Below, in pieces: positions 23,504 to 33,076 of a stretch of 43,113 nucleotides of DNA. How positions within the stretch are numbered: the first letter of the stretch is position 1; every line of letters starts with the position of its first letter. The stretch is from NCBI RefSeq assembly GCF_024756275.1, contig NZ_JANUGQ010000041.1, positions 1 to 43,113 on the forward strand, given 5' to 3'. The stretch is from Streptomyces pyxinae (GTDB lineage Bacteria > Actinomycetota > Actinomycetes > Streptomycetales > Streptomycetaceae). The position numbers and the translations under genes are program-made. The notes below the pieces were generated by a model, which made no database searches, had not been told where the DNA came from, and saw nothing but the letters and a program-made list of their open reading frames with translations.

Positions 23504-24151
23504 ATGAGCCAGGACCTCTACCTCGACATCACCGACTTCGCCCATCGGACCCCCGGCTGGTTCCAGCTGGTGGCCGAGCTGTGGACGGAGGCGGGGCTGC
23601 TGCTCTTCGGCGTGCTCTTCCTCGTCGGCTGGTGGCGCGCGCGGCCGCAGGCGTCGCGGGCCCTGGCGCTGGCCGTGCTCGCCCCGCTCGGCACCGCCTT
23701 CGGCTATGTGGTGAGCGAGCTGCTGAAGTCCACGATCGAGGAGGAGCGGCCGTGCCGGGCGGTGGCGGGCGCCGCCACCTCACTGGTCGCCTGCCCGCCG
23801 CACGGCGACTGGTCCTTCCCCAGCAACCACTCCGCCATCGCCGGGGCGGCGGCGATAGCCCTGGCCATGGCCTGGCGGCGGATCGTCTGGCTGACGGTGC
23901 CGATGGCCCTGCTCATGGCACTCTCCCGGGTCTTCGTCGGGGTGCACTACCCGCACGACGTGGCGACCGGTCTGGTCCTGGGCGCGGTGGCCGCGGTGCT
24001 CTTCGTCCGGCTGCTCACCCGGCCGACCGGGGCGCTGGTGGAGACGATGCGGATGAGCCGCTCCGGGGCGGCGCTCTGGCTGGCCGGGCCCGGCCCCGCC
24101 ACGCCCGCCCGGCCGCGGCGCCGGGAGCCGATGCACCGGCGCGTCTCCTGA
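23504..24151 (+). CDS. PAP2-family membrane phosphatase
   Basis: 215 residues with about five membrane helices. The three-part PAP2 active site is complete: KSTIEEERP (Lys75 to Arg82-Pro83), PSNH (106-109), and SRVFVGVHYPHD (Ser141-Arg142, His148, Asp152). Members dephosphorylate undecaprenyl pyrophosphate or phosphatidic-acid-like lipids on the outer membrane face; which one applies here is not visible. The ATG at 23504 is preferred to a far-upstream start because the preceding sequence is promoter-like and low in coding quality. mutY follows 22 bp later in the same direction, so they may share a transcript. Confidence 0.88.
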   Translation: MSQDLYLDITDFAHRTPGWFQLVAELWTEAGLLLFGVLFLVGWWRARPQASRALALAVLAPLGTAFGYVVSELLKSTIEEERPCRAVAGAATSLVACPPHGDWSFPSNHSAIAGAAAIALAMAWRRIVWLTVPMALLMALSRVFVGVHYPHDVATGLVLGAVAAVLFVRLLTRPTGALVETMRMSRSGAALWLAGPGPATPARPRRREPMHRRVS

Positions 24152-24173
24152 ACGTGCCAGGATCGGAGGTGCC

Positions 24174-25301
24174 ATGACTGCGACTGACGCCTCCCGCACC
24201 GCGCCCGCTCCCGCCGATGGCGCCCCTTCCGCCCCGTCCGACCCCGTGTCCCCCGCCCCCGGCTCCTCCGACGCACCTCGTTCCTCCCCGGAACCCGCCG
24301 GCCCGGCCGCTGCCGCCGGACCCGCCGCCGTCCCGGGGGCTGACGCCGTCCCGGGTGCCGCCGCCGGGCCGGTCGTGCCCGCGCCCGGTGCCGGGGAGCC
24401 CGCGGACCCGGGGCAGGCGCTGCACCCCCGGGTGCTCGCCTGGTTCGACCAGCACGCCCGGGACCTGCCCTGGCGCCGCCCCGAGGCGGGCGCCTGGGGC
24501 GTGATGGTGAGCGAGTTCATGCTCCAGCAGACCCCGGTGAGCCGGGTGCTGCCGGTGTACGAGCAGTGGCTCGCCCGCTGGCCCCGCCCCGCCGACCTGG
24601 CCGCCGAGGCACCCGGTGAGGCGGTCCGGGCCTGGGGCCGGCTCGGCTACCCGCGCCGCGCGCTGCGGCTGCACGGGGCGGCGGTGGCCATGACGGAGCG
24701 CCACGGCGGGGTCGTACCTGACGACCACGGGCAGCTCCTCGCCCTGCCGGGGATCGGCGAGTACACGGCGGCGGCGGTGGCCTCCTTCGCCTACGGGCGG
24801 CGCCACCCGGTGCTGGACACCAACGTCCGGCGGGTCCTCGCCCGGGCGGTGACCGGCGTGCAGTACCCGCCGAACGCCACCACGGCGGCCGAGCGGCGGC
24901 TCGCCCGGGAGCTGCTGCCGGACGACGAGACCACGGCGGCGCGCTGGGCGGCGGCCTCGATGGAGCTGGGCGCCCTGGTCTGCACGGCCCGGAACGAGGA
25001 CTGCGCCCGCTGCCCGATCGCCCGCCACTGCGCCTGGCGGCTCGCGGGCAAGCCCGACCACCAGGGGCCCGCGCGGCGCGGACAGACCTACGCCGGCACC
25101 GACCGCCAGGTGCGCGGCAAGCTGCTCGCCGTGTTGCGGGACGCCCCGGGCCCGGTCCCCCGGGCGGCGCTGGACGCGGTCTGGCACGAGCCGGTGCAAC
25201 GGGACCGGGCGCTGGACGGGCTGGTGGCCGACGGCCTGGTCGAGCCGCTGGGCGGCGGTCGCTACCGGCTCCCGGCGGGCCGCCCGGCCCCCGGCGCCTG
25301 A
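24174..25301 (+). CDS. mutY: A/G-specific adenine DNA glycosylase
   Basis: 375 residues. It removes adenine mispaired with 8-oxoguanine. Catalytic Glu114 is in SEFMLQQT. The helix-hairpin-helix is LPGIGEYTAAAV, with catalytic Asp215 in VLDTNVRRV. The [4Fe-4S] cysteines are 270, 277, 280 and 286 (C-x6-C-x2-C-x5-C). Residues 1-80 are an unusual Pro/Ala-rich extension not present in E. coli MutY. The C-terminal NUDIX-like 8-oxoG recognition domain of E. coli is missing; in its place is a short winged-helix-like tail. The ATG at 24174 has a good GGAGGTG site. Confidence 0.95.
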   Translation: MTATDASRTAPAPADGAPSAPSDPVSPAPGSSDAPRSSPEPAGPAAAAGPAAVPGADAVPGAAAGPVVPAPGAGEPADPGQALHPRVLAWFDQHARDLPWRRPEAGAWGVMVSEFMLQQTPVSRVLPVYEQWLARWPRPADLAAEAPGEAVRAWGRLGYPRRALRLHGAAVAMTERHGGVVPDDHGQLLALPGIGEYTAAAVASFAYGRRHPVLDTNVRRVLARAVTGVQYPPNATTAAERRLARELLPDDETTAARWAAASMELGALVCTARNEDCARCPIARHCAWRLAGKPDHQGPARRGQTYAGTDRQVRGKLLAVLRDAPGPVPRAALDAVWHEPVQRDRALDGLVADGLVEPLGGGRYRLPAGRPAPGA

Positions 25302-25799
25302 CCGTTCCGCCACGTACGGCCCAGGGACCGGCGTACCGCCCAGGCTCCGGCGTACGCTCCGGGGTCCGGCTCCCGCCGAGGCACGGCCGGTCAACCCGGC
25401 GGAAGCCGGGGAATCCGGGCCGGAGTCCCGCGACTGTCACGGTCCGGAGCCCGGGCCCGTGCGTACGCCCCTGACCCCGCGCTCCGGTCCGGGCCCCGTG
25501 CGTATGCTCCGGCCCGTACGCCCCGGTCCCGCGGGTCGTACGACCGGGCGCCCCCCGCCCCGTACGGCCGGGCGCACGGCGGAACCCACGGCGCCCGGCC
25601 GCGTACGCTCCGGGCTCCGGCGCCCGCTCCGGCGCGGCCGGTCACCCGGACCGCACGCCCGGCGACACCGCCGTTACACAACCGATGGACAGCCGTGCGT
25701 CCGCCGACGGCTGCCTCGGACAACGCCGTGACACGAGCTTTCTAACGTCTCCTACGTAGATCGGCGCAGTGCTGTTCACGGGGATGGAGGCGGTTCGGG
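25302..25799 (+). promoter_or_regulatory. sigE upstream region with CGTACG-rich repeats
   Basis: About 500 bp without a gene. 25310-25640 carries many CGTACG-containing units, several as CGTACGCTCCGG. The last 120 bp is less GC-rich and should hold the sigE promoter and CseB sites. Features there are an 8-bp palindrome CTACGTAG (25752-25759) in CTAACGTCTCCTACGTAGAT, and CAACC (25679-25683) 14 nt before CGTCC (25698-25702), which resembles an ECF-type promoter. A GGAGG site at 25786-25790 serves sigE. In S. coelicolor sigE transcription depends on CseB; the binding site cannot be fixed here. Confidence 0.55.
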
Positions 25800-26378
25800 A
25801 TGTCGCACGGCGAGGTGCTCGGCTTCGAGGAGTACGTCCGCACTCGGCAGGACGCCCTGCTGCGCAGCGCCCGGCGCCTCGTGCCCGACCCGGTCGACGC
25901 CCAGGACCTGCTCCAGACCGCGCTGGCCCGGACGTACGGCCGCTGGGACGGCATCGCCGACAAGTCGCTGGCCGACGCCTACCTCCGCCGCGTCATGATC
26001 AACACCCGGACCGAGTGGTGGCGGGCGCGGAAGCTGGAGGAGGTGCCCACCGAGCAGCTGCCGGACGCCTGCGTCGACGACGCCACCGAGCAGCACGCCG
26101 ACCGGGCCCTGCTGATGGACGTGCTCAAGGTGCTCGCCCCCAAGCAGCGCAGCGTCGTGGTGCTGCGGCACTGGGAGCAGATGAGCACCGAGGAGACCGC
26201 CGCCGCGCTCGGCATGTCGACCGGTACCGTGAAGTCCACGCTCCACCGGGCGCTGGCCCGGCTCCGCCAGGAACTGGAGAGCCGGGACATCGACGCCCAC
26301 GCCCTGGAGCGCGGCGGCCGTGCGGGGCGTACGGCGGGACGCGGTACGGAACGGGAGCGGGAGCGGTGCGCGGCCTGA
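25800..26378 (+). CDS. sigE: extracytoplasmic-function sigma factor SigE (cell-envelope stress)
   Basis: 192 residues. Sigma region 2 covers ~8-75 (FEEYVRTRQDALLRSARRLVPDPVDAQDLLQTALARTYGRW is its core). Region 4 covers ~115-165 (KQRSVVVLRHWEQMSTEETAAALGMSTGTVKSTLHRALARL). The sequence matches my memory of S. coelicolor SigE closely, and the downstream cseA-cseB-cseC confirms the identity. SigE directs RNA polymerase to cell-wall maintenance genes when CseC senses envelope damage. The C-terminal ~20 residues are Arg/Gly-rich. The ATG at 25800 has GGAGG 9 nt upstream. The cseA start codon overlaps the end of this gene by 13 bp. Confidence 0.97.
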   Translation: MSHGEVLGFEEYVRTRQDALLRSARRLVPDPVDAQDLLQTALARTYGRWDGIADKSLADAYLRRVMINTRTEWWRARKLEEVPTEQLPDACVDDATEQHADRALLMDVLKVLAPKQRSVVVLRHWEQMSTEETAAALGMSTGTVKSTLHRALARLRQELESRDIDAHALERGGRAGRTAGRGTERERERCAA

Positions 26379-27046
26379 GCGGCAGAGGCGACGAGAGCGG
26401 CATCGGCGGGGTCCGGGCGGCGGGTGGTACGGCGGCGGCCGTCCTCGCCGCCCTCGGGCTGTTCGCGGCCGGCTGCTCCACCGGCGGCACCGGGCCGCGC
26501 GACGAGGGCGCGGCCCGGACGAGCGCCGGCAACCCGCAGGTCGCCCCGGCCCCCTCCACCAGCTCCGCACCGGTGCGGAAGGTGAACCCGGTACGGCTGA
26601 TCCTGGGCGACCCGAAGGTCAGCGACCAGGTCAAGGAGGATCTCAAACCGTGCGCCGAGGACACCTTCCCGCTGGACACCTCCTACGGAAAGCTCACCGG
26701 CGGCAGTGAGCAGGACGTCGTGGTGAACGTGCTGACCTGCGGGGACGCCATCGGTGTCGGGACGTTCGTCTACCGCGCGCGGGACGGGGAGTACGAGAAC
26801 GTGTTCTCCCTGGAGGAACCCGCCGTCTACGCCACGATCGACCGGGGCGAACTGGTCCTCACCAAGCAGGTGTACGGCTCCGACGACCCGGTCTCGTCCC
26901 CCTCCGGCGAGGACGTCATCACCTACCGCTGGGCGGACGGCAAGTTCTCCGAGCACGACCGGGTGCACAACGACTTCAACAAGTCCGTGGCGGACGACGA
27001 CGGCACCGGCGTCGAGCCCCCCAGGCAGACCCCGGGTGACGGCTGA
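26366..27046 (+). CDS. cseA: lipoprotein CseA, negative modulator of the SigE system
   Basis: 226 residues. A basic start is followed by a hydrophobic run and the lipobox LFAAGC, so Cys37 would be lipidated on the outer membrane face. The mature part contains VNPVRLILGDPKVSDQVKEDLKPCAEDTFPLDTSYGKLTGG and EEPAVYATIDRGELVLTKQVYGSDDPV, matching CseA. In S. coelicolor loss of CseA raises sigE expression, so it is thought to restrain CseC. The GTG at 26366 is chosen: a GGGAG site precedes it, and it overlaps the sigE stop by 13 bp, implying coupling. I see no hairpin between sigE and cseA. Confidence 0.92.
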   Translation: MRGLSGRGDESGIGGVRAAGGTAAAVLAALGLFAAGCSTGGTGPRDEGAARTSAGNPQVAPAPSTSSAPVRKVNPVRLILGDPKVSDQVKEDLKPCAEDTFPLDTSYGKLTGGSEQDVVVNVLTCGDAIGVGTFVYRARDGEYENVFSLEEPAVYATIDRGELVLTKQVYGSDDPVSSPSGEDVITYRWADGKFSEHDRVHNDFNKSVADDDGTGVEPPRQTPGDG

Positions 27047-27454
27047 GCCGGGAGCCGGGGTCACGAGGCCCTTGTCCGGAGGCCGCGGCGGCGGAGCCAC
27101 GGGCCGGATGGCCGGAAAGGCACAGGGCGGACGGACCGTACGGGCAGAGGGCCCCGGCGGGAGGGCAGCACCGGCCGGAAGACCGGTACCGGCGGCGCGC
27201 CCGGAGGCGCCGGTTGAGACCATCGATCACGGGGGCGCCGTGGTCCGGCCCCGGTGCCGGCCTCCGTGGCGGCGGCAGCCGGTACGGCCGGTGGCCGGGA
27301 ACCGGGACCGGCAGCCGGGGCCGGAAACGACGGGCACGGCGGGCACGGCGACGAGCAGGGCGGGGCCGGAAGATCCGAGACCCCGGAAGGACCCGGGAAG
27401 AAGCCGGAGATCCCGGAAGAACCGGCGCAGCCGGAGAAGGCGGAGAAGTAGGAG
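27047..27454 (+). other. unusually long cseA-cseB gap
   Basis: About 408 bp of Gly/Arg-biased, low-complexity sequence within an operon whose other junctions overlap. A 65-codon frame from a GTG at 27254 ends with TAG at 27451, 3 nt before the cseB ATG. Its product would be Gly/Pro/Glu-rich with KKPEIPEEPAQPEKAEK at the end. Expression is not supported by a recognisable family, so it is not called as a gene. Confidence 0.5.
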
Positions 27455-28165
27455 ATGGCCGAGACCCATGTCCTGTTCGTGGAGGACGACGACGTCATCC
27501 GGGAGGCCACCCAGCTGGCACTGGAACGGGACGGCTTCATGGTGACCGCGATGCCGGACGGGCTGTCCGGCCTGGAGGCGTTCCGCGAGCGGCGGCCGGA
27601 CATCGCGCTGCTCGATGTGATGCTGCCCGGCATGGACGGCGTCAGCCTCTGCCGGCGCATCCGGGACGAGTCGACCGTGCCGGTGATCATGCTGTCCGCG
27701 CGGGCCGACTCGATCGACGTGGTGCTCGGCCTGGAGGCGGGCGCCGACGACTACGTCACCAAGCCGTTCGACGGGGCGGTGCTGATGGCCCGGATCCGCG
27801 CGGTGCTGCGCCGCTTCGGGCACGCGGGCATCCGGGGCGCCGGCGGCCCGGACGACGGCCGGGCGGACGAGGAGCCGCACGGGCCGCTCTCCTTCGGCAA
27901 CCTGGAGGTGGACACCGAGGGGATGGAGGTCCGCCGGGACGGCGAGCCGGTCGCGCTGACTCCGACCGAGATGCGGCTGCTCCTGGAGTTCTCGTCGGCG
28001 CCGGGCACCGTGCTCTCCCGGGACAAGCTGCTGGAGCGGGTCTGGGAGTACGGCTGGGGCGGTGACACCCGGGTGGTGGACGTGCACGTCCAGCGGTTGC
28101 GCGCCAAGATCGGCCAGGACCGGATCGAGACGGTCCGCGGCTTCGGCTACAAGCTCAAGGCATGA
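27455..28165 (+). CDS. cseB: response regulator CseB
   Basis: 236-residue OmpR-type regulator. The receiver domain has acidic pocket EDDD (10-13), phospho-acceptor Asp54 (LLDVMLPGMDG), Ser81 and Lys103 (TKPFD). The winged helix at ~145-236 contains ALTPTEMRLLLEFSSAPGTVLSRDKLLERVW and RVVDVHVQRLRAKIG. Phosphorylated by CseC, it switches on the sigE promoter. The linker (~118-140) is Gly/Asp-rich. The ATG at 27455 follows GGAG-A-AG at 9-13 nt. The stop overlaps the cseC start by 4 bp (ATGA). Confidence 0.96.
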   Translation: MAETHVLFVEDDDVIREATQLALERDGFMVTAMPDGLSGLEAFRERRPDIALLDVMLPGMDGVSLCRRIRDESTVPVIMLSARADSIDVVLGLEAGADDYVTKPFDGAVLMARIRAVLRRFGHAGIRGAGGPDDGRADEEPHGPLSFGNLEVDTEGMEVRRDGEPVALTPTEMRLLLEFSSAPGTVLSRDKLLERVWEYGWGGDTRVVDVHVQRLRAKIGQDRIETVRGFGYKLKA

Positions 28166-29556
28166 CCCGTATCGAACCGGTGGCGCGCTCCCGGTACCGC
28201 TTCCCCCGGAAGCCGCTGCGGGACCGGGACACCGGCCGGATAGCGCTGCGTACCGGGGTCCGCTGGAAGATCTCGCTCGCCATCGCGGCGGTGGGCGCGC
28301 TGATCGCCTTCGCGCTCAGCCTGGTGGTGCACAACGCCGCCCGGGTGTCGATGCTCGACAACGCGCGCGAGGTGCAGATGGAGCGGCTGCAGTTCGCCCA
28401 GCGGATGTACGAGTCGGTGAAGCCGCGCGAGCCGCGGTTCGGCACCAAGGTCAACGACCCGGCGCTGCCCGCGCAGCTGCACGCGCTGATGCGGGACAAG
28501 CGGCGCGGCACCTACGTCCAGGAGCACTCCTCCGGGGCGCCCGAGGTGTGGGCGGCGGTCCCGCTGGCCAACGGGGACGTGCTGTCGCTGCACACCCGGT
28601 TCGCCGATCGCAGTACGACCATCATGAAGGATCTGGACCAGGCGCTGATCGTCGGCTCGGTCTCGGTGGTCTTCGGCGGCTGTGCGCTGGGCGTGCTGAT
28701 CGGCGGCCAGCTCTCCCGGCGGCTGCGGAAGGCGGCCGCCGCGGCCGGCCGGGTGGCGCAGGGCAACACCGAGGTCCGGGTCCGGGAGGCGATCGGCGGA
28801 GTCGTACGCGACGAGACGGACGAGCTGGCGCGGGCGGTGGACGCGCTGACCGACGCACTGGGCGAGCGGATCGAGGCCGAGCGCCGGGTCACCGCGGACA
28901 TCGCGCACGAGCTGCGCACCCCGGTGACCGGGCTGCTCACCGCCGCCGAGCTGCTGCCGCCCGGCCGCCCCTCCGAGCTGGTACGGGACCGGGCGCAGGC
29001 GATGCGGACGCTGGTCGAGGACGTGCTGGAGGTGGCCCGGCTGGACGGCGCCTCGGAGCGGGCCGAGCTCCAGGAGATCCAGCTCGGCGAGTTCGTCGAG
29101 CGCCGGGTGCGGGTGCTGGACCCGGACGCGGTGGTGCGGATCGTCCATGACTCCTGGGTCAACACCGATCCGCGCCGGCTGGAACGGATCCTGGGCAATC
29201 TGCTGGCCAACGCCGCCAAGCACGGGCGCCCGGGGGTGGAGGTCACGGTGGAGGGCCGGGTGGTGCGGGTCCGCGACCACGGGCCCGGCTTCCCGGAGGC
29301 GCTGCTGCGGGAGGGCCCGAGCCGCTTCCGCACCGGCACCAGCGACCGGGCCGGGCAGGGCCACGGGCTGGGCCTCACCATCGCGGCGGGCCAGGCCCGG
29401 GTACTGGGCGCCCGGCTGACCTTCCGCAACGCCGCGCCCGAGGGCGGTACGCCGCTGGGCAACGGCGGAGCGGTCGCCGTCCTCTGGCTCCCCGACCACG
29501 CCCCCACGACGACGGGCACCTTCCCGGTGCTCCTGCTCCCGGACGCGCCCCGCTGA
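28162..29556 (+). CDS. cseC: sensor histidine kinase CseC
   Basis: 464 residues. Cytosolic basic N-terminus; membrane helices at ~37-57 and ~161-181 with a ~100-residue outer sensor loop between; HAMP at ~182-235; HisKA with His249 in ADIAHELRTPV; then the ATPase domain with the N-box NLLANAAKHGRPG, DHGPGF and GHGLGL. It senses cell-envelope damage (cell-wall antibiotics in S. coelicolor) and phosphorylates CseB. The start overlaps cseB by 4 bp. The C-terminal ~20 residues after the kinase core are Thr/Pro-rich. It is the last gene of the sigE operon. Confidence 0.95.
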   Translation: MTRIEPVARSRYRFPRKPLRDRDTGRIALRTGVRWKISLAIAAVGALIAFALSLVVHNAARVSMLDNAREVQMERLQFAQRMYESVKPREPRFGTKVNDPALPAQLHALMRDKRRGTYVQEHSSGAPEVWAAVPLANGDVLSLHTRFADRSTTIMKDLDQALIVGSVSVVFGGCALGVLIGGQLSRRLRKAAAAAGRVAQGNTEVRVREAIGGVVRDETDELARAVDALTDALGERIEAERRVTADIAHELRTPVTGLLTAAELLPPGRPSELVRDRAQAMRTLVEDVLEVARLDGASERAELQEIQLGEFVERRVRVLDPDAVVRIVHDSWVNTDPRRLERILGNLLANAAKHGRPGVEVTVEGRVVRVRDHGPGFPEALLREGPSRFRTGTSDRAGQGHGLGLTIAAGQARVLGARLTFRNAAPEGGTPLGNGGAVAVLWLPDHAPTTTGTFPVLLLPDAPR

Positions 29557-29593
29557 GCCCTGGGCGGGGGGGCAACCTGACGCCGGGGCGGCG

Positions 29594-29870
29594 ACGTACC
29601 GGCGTACGGCGCTCCCCGGGCGGCACGATCCCGGAGGCGTACGGGCGTACGCCCGGCCCCTGATCGGCCGGGCGGCGCGGGCGGCGCGGGCCGGAGACGT
29701 ACGGGGGTACGACCACCCCGCCGGGCGACCGGGCGCCGGGCCCGGAGACGTACGGGTGTACGGACGTACGGGCGTACGGACGCTCCCCAGGCGTACGGGC
29801 CGGAGGCGTACGGGCACACAGGCATACGGGTGCACCGGCACGCGGGCTCAGGCTCAGGCTCAGCGGCGTA
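29594..29870. repeat. CGTACGGG array downstream of cseC
   Basis: Thirteen GTAC cores, mostly as (G/A)CGTACGGG, occur in ~280 bp, some only 8 bp apart (29760-29780). CGTACG is self-complementary, so the array could form alternative hairpins. No gene is supported in 29557-29934. Confidence 0.8.
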
Positions 29871-29874
29871 CGAC

Positions 29875-29914
29875 GAGGGGCGGGGCCCGGTGAACGCACC
29901 GGGCCCCGCCCCTC
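29875..29914. terminator. bidirectional hairpin terminator between cseC and the MFS gene
   Basis: Perfect 18-bp arms (29875-29892 and 29897-29914) with a 4-nt AACG loop. It sits 20 bp past the MFS stop codon and between convergent genes. Confidence 0.85.
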
Positions 29915-29934
29915 CGCCGTACCGCGGGACCGGG

Positions 29935-31566
<1,632 letters not shown>

Positions 31567-31650
31567 GGCCACCACTCCCCTGGTCCCCGTGCTGATCTGA
31601 ATCCGGTCTTCGGCCGGCCTTGGCCTGGCCTTGGCTCCGGAACTTCCCTT

Positions 31651-31668
31651 ACTTGCCGACCGGCAAGT
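31651..31668. promoter_or_regulatory. TetR-type operator in the MFS/TetR divergent promoter
   Basis: ACTTGCCG-AC-CGGCAAGT is an 18-bp site with perfect 8-bp arms, in the 174-bp gap between the divergent genes. Its size and position fit a TetR-family dimer. ACTAG occurs twice just to the right (31688 and 31699) near the regulator start. Confidence 0.75.
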
Positions 31669-31740
31669 TTAGGTAGGCTGAGGGAGACTAGGCCGCTCAC
31701 TAGCCGGGCGTCAAGTAAGTATCGGAGAGGACCCACGACC

Positions 31741-32301
31741 ATGGCCCGAGGCAACACCCGCCAGCGCATTCAGGACGTGGCCCTGGAACTCTTCGCGGAA
31801 CAGGGATACGAGAAGACTTCGCTGCGCGAGATCGCGGAGCGGCTCGATGTCACCAAGGCGGCGCTCTACTACCACTTCAAGACCAAGGAAGACATCGTCA
31901 TCAGCCTCTTCCAGGACATCGTCCGGCCGCTGGACGAGCTGATCGCCTGGGCGGCCGAGCAGCCCCGCACCCTGGAGACCAAGACCGAGATCCTGCGCCG
32001 CTACCACGACGCCCTGACCCGGGCCGCCCCGCTCTTCCGCTTCATGCACGAGAACCAGGCGACCGTCCGCGACCTGTCCATCGGTGTCGACTTCAAGGAC
32101 CGGCTCGTCCGGCTGAGCGAGCTGGTCCAGGAGCCGGATCTGCCGATGGCCGACCGGGTCCGGTGCGTCAGCGCGCTGTTCACCATGCACGCCGGGATGT
32201 TCTTCCTCCAGCACGTCGACGGCGACCCCGAGGAGAAGCGGAAGGCCGCCCTCGAAGTCGCCGTCGATCTGATCACCCAGGCGCACACGGGGCACGCCTA
32301 G
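31741..32301 (+). CDS. TetR-family transcriptional regulator (likely repressor of the adjacent exporter)
   Basis: 186 residues. The N-terminal helix-turn-helix (~5-52) is canonical: RIQDVALELFAEQGYEKTSLREIAERLDVTKAALYYHFKTKEDIV. The all-helical C-terminal domain should bind a ligand and dimerise. The ATG at 31741 has GGAGAGG upstream. Divergent placement from an efflux gene with a palindrome between them suggests it represses both itself and the exporter until a drug binds. The inducer is unknown. Confidence 0.94.
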   Translation: MARGNTRQRIQDVALELFAEQGYEKTSLREIAERLDVTKAALYYHFKTKEDIVISLFQDIVRPLDELIAWAAEQPRTLETKTEILRRYHDALTRAAPLFRFMHENQATVRDLSIGVDFKDRLVRLSELVQEPDLPMADRVRCVSALFTMHAGMFFLQHVDGDPEEKRKAALEVAVDLITQAHTGHA

Positions 32302-32422
32302 GGGATCTCGTTCGTTCGGTTGTCCACATCCCGGCGACCGGGACGGGTGGCCGTACCCCGTGGCCGGGGGCCGGGCGCGACGGGTGGCCGGGCCCTGCGG
32401 GACCGGGCGCGGCGGGTACGGG

Positions 32423-33076
32423 TCAGATGGTGACGCCGACGGTGCGCAGGTAGCTGACCGGGTTCAGCGCGGAGCCGTAGTTGGCGGTCGTCCGGACCTC
32501 GAAGTGCAGGTGCGGGCCGGAGGAGTTGCCGGTGTTGCCGGACTTGGCGATGAGCTGGCCGGTCTTCACCTGCTGGCCGATGCGCACATTGATCTGCGAC
32601 AGGTGGGCGTACTGCGAGTACTTGCCGTTGGCGTGCTTCACCACGATGGCGTTGCCGTACGCCGGGCCGTCGCCGCCGCCGTTGGGGCCGGCCTTGACGA
32701 CGGTGCCGTTGAAGGCGGCCTTCACCGGGGTGCCGACCGGGACGGCGAAGTCCTGGCCCGAGTGCTTGTGGGCCCACATGGCGCCGCCCTGGTTGAAGCT
32801 GGCGGACAGGGTGTAACCGGTGACCGGCTTGACCCAGGAGACGGACTTCTTGGCGGCGGCCTTCTTCGCGGCGGCGGCCTGGGCGGCCTTGGCCTGCTCG
32901 GCCACCTTGGCGGCGACCTCGGCCTGGGCGGCGACGGCAGCGGCGGGGTTGGCGGCGGGCGCCTGTCCCTCGGCGGCGAAGGCGGCACCGCCGCCGAACA
33001 CCACCGAGGCTCCCAGGCCGGCGGCGGCAAGAGCGACGGCGGCGTTACGTGCGGGATGCTGGACGCGCTTCGACAT
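32423..33076 (-). CDS. secreted M23-family peptidoglycan endopeptidase
   Basis: 217 residues. Signal peptide 1-35 (AAFA-AEG). An Ala/Lys-rich helical stretch at ~45-78, possibly coiled coil, is followed by the M23 domain: His105-x3-Asp109 (HSGQD) and His189-x-His191 (GPHLHFEV), the zinc ligands and catalytic His, plus GNAIVVKHANGKYSQYAHLS. It should cut peptide cross-links in the cell wall. The ATG at 33076 has CCGGAGG upstream. It converges with the TetR gene; its promoter lies in the long gap to dacB. Confidence 0.94.
   Translation of the reverse strand: MSKRVQHPARNAAVALAAAGLGASVVFGGGAAFAAEGQAPAANPAAAVAAQAEVAAKVAEQAKAAQAAAAKKAAAKKSVSWVKPVTGYTLSASFNQGGAMWAHKHSGQDFAVPVGTPVKAAFNGTVVKAGPNGGGDGPAYGNAIVVKHANGKYSQYAHLSQINVRIGQQVKTGQLIAKSGNTGNSSGPHLHFEVRTTANYGSALNPVSYLRTVGVTI

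Noticed and set aside
27254..27451. 65-codon frame just before cseB as a real gene
   Set aside because: Low-complexity product without family, ribosome-binding site or conservation evidence. Kept only as a finding.
29594..29870. CGTACG array as a CRISPR or an origin with iterons
   Set aside because: Spacing is irregular, with no constant spacer length, no DnaA-box or Rep gene and no cas genes.
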